34,816 bases of DNA from an uncultured Dialister sp. (lineage in GTDB: Bacteria; Bacillota; Negativicutes; Veillonellales; Dialisteraceae): NCBI RefSeq assembly GCF_900765565.1, contig NZ_CAAFRZ010000094.1, positions 1 to 34,816 on the forward strand, read 5' to 3'. The notes under the pieces were generated by a model. The model was not told where the DNA came from, made no database searches, and saw only the letters and a list, made by a program, of their open reading frames with translations. This document shows, in pieces, positions 14,217-22,100 of this stretch (positions within the stretch are counted from its first letter, which is position 1; the number at the start of each line of letters is the position of its first letter). The translations under genes and the position numbers were made by a program.

Positions 14217-15512
14217 TTATAAATTGGCAATGATTCTCAGCCATTTGCCATCTTCATCATTATACACGTATTCCAGGGTCATGTAATTATGAATTTTATA
14301 GGAAAAGCGAAATTCATCGTTCCTGTTTTTAAAATCCCGGTCATACCGCAGGGCAAACCGGTCACCAAAGGGAATGACACCGAATACATGGTTTTCATTG
14401 TTCGTGAAATTGTACTTGTATCCCAGATCCAGGACGGAGCCGAAATGGTGATACCAGCCGCCGTAGATGTCCCAGTCCATAGGGCCCGGGTAAAAACGGG
14501 CTTCCCCAAAAATTGTATCCCTTTTGCCCACATAATGGCCCAGGAGACCTTCAAAAGCCGTATTCTTGTTGCCGTCCCTGCCGGCATCAAGCCATACTTC
14601 GGTCCGTATAATCCAATGGTCCGTCAGGGCATTGATCTTTAATTCCGTCATCTCACCGGGAATCAGTCTAGTCTCTGTGGCTATGCCATATTTCTTGATA
14701 AAGGAATCTTCCTGGAGAATCCGGTTCATTTCTGCGGAAATCTCTCCCTGTTTACGGGTGACAAAGTTTACCGGCAGCCCCTGCAGGTGCTCCAGGGCAA
14801 ACTCCGTTTCCTCGGAGGCCCGAAGCATGAGAAGCCGGGGTACCGTGGTCTTTTCAAAGGTCACTGCGGAAGACCGTACAATTTGTCCCTGGGGGATAAG
14901 ATAAATCTTTACCTTTGTCTCTTCCCCTGAAGATACTTCGAAATTTGCAGTAAATTCGGGCAGCAGCTGGTGGAGCATATCCCTGCCCGCCGACTGGGAT
15001 ACGCTTTCCGCCCAACCCACGGAATCTACGGGAAGCCCGATGAGGAGATTGCTCATAAGCCCTGGAATATCCTTTGTTTCCTCTTCCACGTACCGCCTGG
15101 CTTCAGGAGACAGGTTGCCGTAGTCGATTTCCGTGTCCACCTTATGGATCATGCGGCCCACGGGAGCCAAAGTCACGGACAGGGATGTATCACTGCCGTA
15201 ATTCACGGTGAGATCGGACACCACATAGCCAATGACCACCCGGTTGATGATGTCCGCCAGTACTTTATTATACTCGCTACTGTTCAGCCGGAAAAGGTCT
15301 TCTTCCTTTCCCACAAGAATCCGGTTGCCGATGGAAGAAATGCTGGACACAATCCGTTTTTCCACTGCCGGCGGCAGGTCTCCTTCCGTGACTCCCACGT
15401 GGACATCTACCTGCCTGATAGGCGCAGCTTCTGTGGAAAAAGGGAATGAAAAGGATGAAACGAACAGGATAAACCCTGCCCGCATCATCCACTGTTTCAA
15501 GGAAGAATGCAT
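14217..15512 (-). CDS. Candidate outer-membrane protein of unknown family, N-domain plus beta-barrel
   Basis: A 431-residue protein I do not recognise by family. Residues 1-30 are a signal peptide (cleavage near TEA-AP). Residues 33-280 are mixed alpha/beta with alternating strands and short helices, which could be POTRA-like repeats. Residues 290-431 show about ten amphipathic strands (for example TIFGEARFYP, VLDLGYKYNF, RFALRYDRDF, EFRFSYKIH, MTLEYVYND) with Asn/Asp-rich turns, ending in LRIIANL, typical of an outer-membrane barrel except that the last residue is Leu rather than Phe. GAGGAGG is 4 bases before the ATG. It lies 18 bases after bamA and overlaps the first OmpH-like gene region, so it is co-expressed with the assembly machinery and may be an assembly partner or client. 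Confidence 0.75.
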   Translation of the reverse strand: MHSSLKQWMMRAGFILFVSSFSFPFSTEAAPIRQVDVHVGVTEGDLPPAVEKRIVSSISSIGNRILVGKEEDLFRLNSSEYNKVLADIINRVVIGYVVSDLTVNYGSDTSLSVTLAPVGRMIHKVDTEIDYGNLSPEARRYVEEETKDIPGLMSNLLIGLPVDSVGWAESVSQSAGRDMLHQLLPEFTANFEVSSGEETKVKIYLIPQGQIVRSSAVTFEKTTVPRLLMLRASEETEFALEHLQGLPVNFVTRKQGEISAEMNRILQEDSFIKKYGIATETRLIPGEMTELKINALTDHWIIRTEVWLDAGRDGNKNTAFEGLLGHYVGKRDTIFGEARFYPGPMDWDIYGGWYHHFGSVLDLGYKYNFTNNENHVFGVIPFGDRFALRYDRDFKNRNDEFRFSYKIHNYMTLEYVYNDEDGKWLRIIANL

Positions 15513-15530
15513 GGTTCCTCCTCTCTGTTA

Positions 15531-17540
15531 TCAGAACTGGGTACCAAAGCTGAAATGGAACTTATTCTGGTCACCATGACCGTAGTCCAGACGAATCGGT
15601 CCGATCGGCGTCTGGAGACGGAGGCCTACGCCTACGGACCAGTTCAGGGAATCGTCGTCGTTGTACCACGGAATCTTGCCGCTGTCCAGTCCCCAGGTAC
15701 TGCCGGCATCGGTGAAGAGGACGCCCTGTACCTTCTTCGCAATGGGGAAACGGTATTCCAGGGTAGCGGCGTACATCTTCTTGCCTTTGAACTGGTCATC
15801 TTCGTAGCCGCGGAGGGTATTGGAACCGCCGAGATCGAAGAGGTTGCCGTAGGCTACATCGCCGTCGATATATCCGCCCATGAGACGGAGAGCCAGGATA
15901 TGGCCGTTGCCGAGGCCCTTATAGAAACGGCCTTCTGCAGTGAACTTGTAGAAATCGTAGTCCCCGCCCAGTCCGTGGCCGCCCCACTGGGCAGCGAAGG
16001 AAATCCGGCGGCCCTTGCTGGCATTGAAGTAGTTATCCCGGTTATCAAATACATGTGTAAAGGTAAAGCTGTTGGTGGTGCCAAAGTTATCGTTGATTGC
16101 TTGGCGCCAAGCATGTTCCATAGCATCATAAGAATCATAACCATAATCTTTATAATTATTGAACTTATCTGTAGCATGACCACCCCAGTCAAATCCATCG
16201 TGGTCATCGTAGGATTCCTTGGTGCTGTCGAAGTTGAAGTAGTTGGTCCGATAGTCGTCGCTTACGTGGCCCCAGGTGAGATTCCAGCCCTTTCTTCTCT
16301 TATCGTATTCCGCGATTTCATGGCCCTTGGCATCGTAGTCATCATAGGTGTAGATACGGTTGAAAATGGAGGCACCCAGGGAATCGCCGTTGGAATTGAT
16401 CCAGGGACGGGTATAGGAAATGGTGTAGTTCTTGCCGTCACCGGCGCCGCCGAATTCCCAGTGGAAGTTCACCTTATCGCCGGTGCCTCGGAAGTTCGTA
16501 TCTCCCAGTTCCACGATACCTACGGTACCGTCGGAGTCGGAGTAACCGGCGCCTACAGTGACGATACCGGTTTTCTGTTCAATCACGTCGATTTCGATGA
16601 TGACGTTATGTTCATTTTCTTTGCCCGGCAGGAGCTTCATGTTCACGTCTTCAAAGTAGCCGGTGTTGTAGAGACGTTCCATGCTGCGGCTGGCCAGGAA
16701 CTTATTGAAGGGCTTACCCTTCTTCAGTTTCATTTCACGAAGAATGACCTTATCCTTGGTCTTATCGTTACCTACAATGGTGAAGTCTTCCACGATACCT
16801 TCGGAAATATTGACATGGAGAATGCCGTCAGAGCTGACCTGCACATCAGGAATGGATACGAGCATGTATCCCTGCTTCAGGTACATGTCTTCGATTTCCT
16901 TCAGTTTCTGGTTCACCAGGACGAAGTTCAGCACGCTGTCCTGGGGAATATTCATGACGGACTTCAGGTAATCGTTGGTAAAAATCGTATTTCCCGTAAA
17001 AGATACATCGTGGACCACGGGGTTCGAAGCCAGCTGGTACGTAATGCCTACGCCTTCAGGCACTTCGGAGAATGCCGGGGTAATCTGGGAGAATACGCCG
17101 GTGGAGCCGAGAGATGCCACATCGTTACGGACGCCCTCTTCCGTGAGCTGTGTACCGGGTTTGCTCTGAAGGAGAGGAGAAAGCTTTGTCTTTACCGGTT
17201 CCGGAATGCCGGAAAAATCGACGGAGGTAATGGTCTTCCCAACCTCTGCTTCAATGGCATCGTTATCGGCCTTGGAAAGATACAGGGACGCATCGCCCAC
17301 CGCCACGGTCTGCTGGGACTGCTGCACCGCCACCGACGGAGTCTCAGCGGTTTTGGCGGTTTCATCAGAAATGGAACCACTGCCTACGGTCTGCCCATTT
17401 TTTACGCTGATCATGGAGCTCTGGGACATGCCGTTCAATCCGCCAGCAATAGTTGGAGCATCCGCAAAAACAGAAACCCCGGAAAGTGATGCAAGTACCG
17501 CTGTGAGCAGCAGCACTTTCTTGCTTTTCTTTGTAATCAT
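15531..17540 (-). CDS. bamA: Outer membrane protein assembly factor BamA
   Basis: A 669-residue Omp85 protein, the central insertase for outer-membrane barrels. Signal peptide 1-26; a Ser/Thr/Gln-rich linker 30-95; three POTRA domains (about 103-175, 176-248 and 249-325) instead of the five of E. coli; then a 16-strand barrel to 669, ending KFHFSFGTQF with the C-terminal Phe. The lid-loop motif reads GGSNTLRGYE (571-580), the VRGF/Y signature. Residues 436-488 form a long Asp/Tyr/His-rich surface loop encoded by more AT-rich DNA. GAGGAGG is 5 bases before the ATG. Its own promoter is at 17642-17670, so it probably heads the bamA-lpxD transcript. Confidence 0.96.
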   Translation of the reverse strand: MITKKSKKVLLLTAVLASLSGVSVFADAPTIAGGLNGMSQSSMISVKNGQTVGSGSISDETAKTAETPSVAVQQSQQTVAVGDASLYLSKADNDAIEAEVGKTITSVDFSGIPEPVKTKLSPLLQSKPGTQLTEEGVRNDVASLGSTGVFSQITPAFSEVPEGVGITYQLASNPVVHDVSFTGNTIFTNDYLKSVMNIPQDSVLNFVLVNQKLKEIEDMYLKQGYMLVSIPDVQVSSDGILHVNISEGIVEDFTIVGNDKTKDKVILREMKLKKGKPFNKFLASRSMERLYNTGYFEDVNMKLLPGKENEHNVIIEIDVIEQKTGIVTVGAGYSDSDGTVGIVELGDTNFRGTGDKVNFHWEFGGAGDGKNYTISYTRPWINSNGDSLGASIFNRIYTYDDYDAKGHEIAEYDKRRKGWNLTWGHVSDDYRTNYFNFDSTKESYDDHDGFDWGGHATDKFNNYKDYGYDSYDAMEHAWRQAINDNFGTTNSFTFTHVFDNRDNYFNASKGRRISFAAQWGGHGLGGDYDFYKFTAEGRFYKGLGNGHILALRLMGGYIDGDVAYGNLFDLGGSNTLRGYEDDQFKGKKMYAATLEYRFPIAKKVQGVLFTDAGSTWGLDSGKIPWYNDDDSLNWSVGVGLRLQTPIGPIRLDYGHGDQNKFHFSFGTQF

Positions 17541-17641
17541 AAAATCCTCCTCTTAATTGGCTTCAGGTAACAGGATTGTCATTTACCGGTTTGAATGGCC
17601 GACCTCCTCGAATTCATCGAGTAAAATCAGCACTTCTTTAT

Positions 17642-17670
17642 ATTATATGAAGAATGCCTCTATTTCACAA
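17642..17670 (-). promoter_or_regulatory. Promoter upstream of bamA
   Basis: On the minus strand TTGTGA (17670-17665), 17 bases, TATAAT (17647-17642). The leader would be about 95 bases and contains a small CTCGA/TCGAG hairpin, an extra GAGGAGG, and then the bamA ribosome binding site. Confidence 0.75.
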
Positions 17671-17690
17671 GGAAAAAAGGCATTCTTCAT
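17647..17690. promoter_or_regulatory. 13 bp perfect inverted repeat over the bamA promoter (operator candidate)
   Basis: ATGAAGAATGCCT (17647-17659) and its exact complement AGGCATTCTTCAT (17678-17690), 18 bases apart. One arm fills the space between -35 and -10, the other lies upstream of -35. No U-tract follows on either strand, so a terminator is unlikely. Confidence 0.55.
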
Positions 17691-17747
17691 GAATAATTTA
17701 TGAAAAAAATCTAATACCAAAGGCTGTAACTCCATCAGGGCTTGCAA

Positions 17748-17781
17748 AAGGTGGCTGAGGGGTAATGCCTTCAGCCACCTT
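17748..17781 (-). terminator. Terminator of the Pro/Ala-rich membrane protein gene
   Basis: On the minus strand AAGGTGGCTGA pairs with TCAGCCACCTT, followed by TTGC. It lies 17 bases after the stop at 17798 and separates that gene from the bamA promoter. Confidence 0.65.
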
Positions 17782-17797
17782 CCCACTACCGGCTCAC

Positions 17798-18379
17798 TTA
17801 TCCCTGCCCACGAAGGGCCCGTCCGGCTTCTCCGACCACGCTCTGGATTTCTTTATCCGACAAGGCGGGCTTTGGCACTGCGGCAGCGGCCGTCCTCACC
17901 GGCGGCGCTGTTGGCTGAGATGCCGTCACTGCCGGCTGGGGAGCTGCTGCTTGGGGCGTCACTTCCGCCGGAGCTGTATAAACCGGTTCAGCCGATACTG
18001 AAGATGCCGGAGCTGTCGTTTCCACTGCTTCTGCCGCCAGGGCTTGATGTTCCGGTTCTTTCTGTTTTACGGCAGGAACGGGTTCCTTTTCCTGTACCAC
18101 CTGCACAGGGACAGCCGTTTTCTCTGAGGACGTTTCCAGCACCTGCCAGATGGCATTGATCCCCAGGAACACGCCAAAAGCCGCAATGAGTGCCCCCATC
18201 TGCAATACCCGTTTCCGGCCTTTTGAATTTCTATGGGTTTCTTTCAGACGCTCCATTTCCGCCTGGGCCATGATGAGATTAATTTCACCGGTAATCTCTT
18301 TATGGCTGGAATAGGAATTCTCTGCCTTTTCCAGCCATTTCCGTACGGCCCGCAGCCGTTTGACTTTATCTCCTGACAT
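17798..18379 (-). CDS. Single-span membrane protein with Pro/Ala-rich linker, unknown function
   Basis: A 193-residue protein with a cytoplasmic basic, coiled-coil-like N part (residues 1-58), one transmembrane helix (VLQMGALIAAFGVFLGINAIW, about 60-80), then a long Pro/Ala/Val/Thr-rich outward stretch (to about 170) and a short C-terminal block LSDKEIQSVVGEAGRALRGQG that looks conserved. GGGAGG is 4 bases before the ATG at 18379; an in-frame TTG at 18391 is less likely. The linker could reach across the periplasm, as in TonB-like or peptidoglycan-crossing proteins, but no TonB motif is seen. It lies between the sigma factor and bamA. Confidence 0.75.
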   Translation of the reverse strand: MSGDKVKRLRAVRKWLEKAENSYSSHKEITGEINLIMAQAEMERLKETHRNSKGRKRVLQMGALIAAFGVFLGINAIWQVLETSSEKTAVPVQVVQEKEPVPAVKQKEPEHQALAAEAVETTAPASSVSAEPVYTAPAEVTPQAAAPQPAVTASQPTAPPVRTAAAAVPKPALSDKEIQSVVGEAGRALRGQG

Positions 18380-18540
18380 AATACCTCCCAATAGGGATCC
18401 GGCAGGGAACCCCTATTCCCTTCGGTATCCTTTATTACATAATCATAAAAAGAGAAGTATAAGAAAACATCAGTAAATAAGAATTATTTCATTTTTTCGG
18501 CGTTTCTCGCCGGCTATTCCCTTTTTTCTAGGGTATTCTG

Positions 18541-19155
18541 CTACTTCCTGTCATGGATCAGTTTTGATAGCATGCCTCGGAGCCGACGGATTCCTCTCTT
18601 CTCAAGGCGGTACACATAGGCTGTGCTCACATCCATGGCTGCAGCGGTCTCCTGGGCGCTCTGCTCCTTAAGGTATACCATACGCAGCACATCCTGTTCC
18701 CGTTCCGGAAGGCGGCTCATGGCCCGGTCTATGGTAGAATGGAGGACACTTTTGTCAGCCGATTCAAAGGCTGTATCCGGCACCGTCTCTGTGAGGTAGG
18801 CCTCTTCCTCCCCCTTGTCCAGCAAAAGGTCTTTCCCGTTTTCCTGGAGAAAATCCACCATTCTTCCCCGCACCCGGTGAAGGGCGTAGAGAGAAAAGGC
18901 GACTCCCAGGGAGGGGTCATACTTTTCCACCGCCTCCATGAGGCCCACGGTCCCCTCCTGGATAAGATCCAACGTCACCGTTTCCTGGAGGCCGTATTTC
19001 ATGGCTTCCCGGAAGACCAGAGGCTGATAGTGCTCAATGAGCGACTGCCTGGCTTCCAGTAGGCCCTCTTCTTTATATTGTTTCCACAGGGCTGCTTCCT
19101 CTTCCCTCGTCAGTTTCCTAATGGTGGAAAGGAAGGCTTTATATTCGTCCAGCAT
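18541..19155 (-). CDS. Sigma-70 family RNA polymerase sigma factor
   Basis: A 204-residue sigma factor. Region 1.2 is KLTREEEAALWKQYKEEGLLEARQSLIEHYQPLVF; region 2 continues with DLIQEGTVGLMEAVEKYDPSLGVAFSLYALHRVRGRMVDFLQ; region 4 is LPEREQDVLRMVYLKEQSAQETAAAMDVSTAYVYRLEKRGIRRLR with its helix-turn-helix. Region 3 is reduced, and there is no region 1.1, so it is an alternative sigma factor rather than RpoD; it looks nearer to the SigF/FliA-like groups than to ECF. The ATG at 19155 has AGGAG 8 bases before it. It follows tamB by 11 bases, so it is in the same transcript; there is no obvious anti-sigma gene beside it unless the next membrane protein plays that part. Confidence 0.9.
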   Translation of the reverse strand: MLDEYKAFLSTIRKLTREEEAALWKQYKEEGLLEARQSLIEHYQPLVFREAMKYGLQETVTLDLIQEGTVGLMEAVEKYDPSLGVAFSLYALHRVRGRMVDFLQENGKDLLLDKGEEEAYLTETVPDTAFESADKSVLHSTIDRAMSRLPEREQDVLRMVYLKEQSAQETAAAMDVSTAYVYRLEKRGIRRLRGMLSKLIHDRK

Positions 19156-19166
19156 ATACACTGCTC

Positions 19167-22100
19167 CTAGAATTTGAAACTCCAGTCCGTCCCTACGTAA
19201 CTGTCATGGTTACTATTATACCACGAGGAGAGCCCTACCCGCGAGTTCAGGTCGTAGTGGGCACCGACGCTCTTTTCATCATTGTTCATCCCCATGGTGG
19301 CGGTGAGCATGAAATCGTTGAACAGGTATTTCCCGATCTTGATATAGTAGTAGCTGTCGTTGTTATCCTCCACATTATCGTAGTAATCGGTGAGGCTGGA
19401 AGTAATGGAGATGAGGTCCAGCCCGATCTTATCCTGCAGGAAATCCTGGATACCATTGCCGAAAATCATGGTGAGTCCCGCATTGAAGAGAGCCCCTTCC
19501 ATGGCACCGTTATTATCCTTATTGTTTGGGTCCTGGTGCAGGGTAAGCAGCATGAGAATCTGGGAATCGTTCAAGGCCGGCTCACTGTGGAAGGTGGTTT
19601 TCATATTTCCTACAGGACCATCCAGCTGGGCCGTAATTTCATAGTGCCCCACCTTTGTAAAAGCTTTGGCATGGATGGAAGGCAGGAAAGATCCTGGTTC
19701 TTCTCCCCATACCGCATGGGCATCGCCCATTTTGAATTCCGTAGTATTGAGCTTTACAGTGCCCTTATCCACATTCACCCGGCCGCTCATGACAGGATCC
19801 GACAAAGGACCTATCATGCCGATATTGCCATGAATATCCAAATCATAGAGGGCGCTGTTGTACAGGTGCACATTCTGACCAATCTGCACATTGATTTTCG
19901 TGAGAACATCCAAAGATGAGCTTCTGGAATCTCCAAGGAGGGCAAAGGGAATATCAATCACCGCATCCTGAATTTTCAAAGTGCCATTGATACCGGGTTT
20001 ATTGAATCCTGCCACTTCCCCCAGCGTGAAATCTCCATCCAGACTGCCTTTGTAGTAGGTATCATCAATGGCAGGCGTATGGATATGGAGTTCCCCATTA
20101 TACTGGCCCAGTTTGTAATGGTCCCAGGACAGGTTTCCTTTCGTAGTAAGGCTGCCACCGCCAAAGGAGGCACTGCCATCCAGTGCGGCCATATAGCCGG
20201 ACAAGGTCAGAGAAAGGTTAATGGGCTGTACCGGTTCATTCAGGGTCTTCACTGTCAAGACTCCATCCTTCACCGTAATGCCGCCCAGAAGCATGGGATT
20301 ATCCCAGCTCCCGGCCACCTTCACATGACCCTGGATAGGACCGCTGGCAGAGGTGACCGGCTTTGCAAAGAGAGCCAGCATATTCATATCTGCCTGGTCC
20401 AGGTTGATATCCAGATCCATGGGGACTGACTTGCCTTCCGTATTGCGGGTAAAGAAATTTACCGGCATGGTCCCCTTCATGCTGGCCCGATAGGTACCTC
20501 TCTGGAGCAGGGCATTCTGCAGGGTCACCACATTATTGGACGCATTGGCCATAAGAGAGAAATTGTCAAAGGTAATATCTCCGTACCGGGGATGGTCCAG
20601 ACCCACAGACAGGTCAGCCACCGGATTGTCACGGGTGCCGGAGAGATTGAGGGCTGCCGTCAGCTTTCCCCCGATGGACATGTCCTTTTTCCCCAGGGCC
20701 TGGGGAATCCAGGAAACATCCATATTCCTGGCCGCCGCCTGGATATTGAGGCTGCCGTCTGTGGTCATCTGACCCTGGGCAGCGAGAACGCCATCACCGA
20801 TAGGGATATAGAACTTACGAATGGAAAGGGCCTTGTTCATATAGGAGAAATCGATATTTCCCTCTCCCAACACCGCATCTCCCAGATGACCACCAAGGAG
20901 GTGGGCCCTGAAATCAACATTCGGATTGTCCAAGGTACCCGAAATCCGCATGCCCCCTTCCACAGTGCCATCGACGCCGTCGGCGGGCTGCTTCAGGAGA
21001 GTCATAATATTTTTTATGTTCCAGCCATTGAAATCGAGATAACCACTCAAGGCACCATCAGAAAGGTTATAGCTTCCCTTCCACAGGAAGGTCCCCTGTT
21101 TCTGCCGGAAAGAGCCTTCATCCAGGCTCACCACGTTGTCCCGGTAATGGATACCGGTAGATACATCCCGAAGTGTATTGTCACCGATGGTAATGGACCT
21201 GGTAGAGGCGGTGCCATCAAAGCGGGGGCTGTCAAAGGTACCGGAAACTTTTCCGTTCAGTGATACGATGCCCTTCACACCTTTGCCGGGCAGCAGCTGC
21301 TCGATACTGATATCCGTCAGGGATACCGTAAAATCAAGACCATTGGCCTCGCCGGCCTTTCCGCTCACCACGACTGTGCCATCATAGATATATCCAAGAC
21401 CATCGGTCAGGGTAAGCTCATGGTTTTTATAGGTATACCTGCCGGAAATGCTCTGGAAGAGTTGTCCCATGACAGAACCGCTCCAGGCAGAGAAGTCACC
21501 TGTCACTTCCGGGTCATCCAGGGTACCGGTAAGGGTGAGTTCATTATTCATCCAACCGGTCACCGGATAGTGAAGATCTGCCAGAGAGAGAAGGCTTTCA
21601 ATCCTTGTCTTATTCGTCTTTACAGAAAGGTTCATGCTGTGAGGCGCTGCCATACCAATGGTGCCGGTGATTTCATAATTCCCGGAAGCTCCCTGCCATT
21701 TCATGGACTCAATATTGAGATTTCCACTTCCAAAGGAAACCTTTCCATCGACACTGTCAAAGGATGCATTTCTTACATGACCATTCCGGGCGCGAAGTGC
21801 ACCCTGCCCTTCCGGATGGTCTAACGTACCCGTGACATGGCCGCTGAAGGATGCATTGCCAGCCAGATCTTCCCCAACGATTCCGGATAAGGTGGAAAGA
21901 TCAATATCCGATGCCATGGCGTCCAAATCCATACCGCCATGGCTGTAGAATCCTTTCACAAAGAAGGCGCCATCTCCCACAAGGCCGCTGGCATAGGGGA
22001 TATGGATGACCTCTCCTTCCTTATCCAGGGAGAAGGCACCGTGATCCAATGTCATACCGCTATAGGACAGGTCCTGTCCATAGCCTGTGACGCTCCAGTT

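Noticed and set aside
14217..15512. Annotation as LptD
   Set aside because: It is far too short (431 against about 700-800 residues) and lacks the conserved cysteines and the LptD barrel signature.
15507..17489. A 660-codon open frame on the plus strand opposite bamA
   Set aside because: It is an antisense shadow: codon bias of bamA leaves the opposite frame open. It has no ribosome binding site, and the product has no family motif.
17647..17690. Terminator reading of the inverted repeat upstream of bamA
   Set aside because: Neither strand has a T-run after the stem, and a consensus-like -35/-10 pair with 17-base spacing overlaps it.
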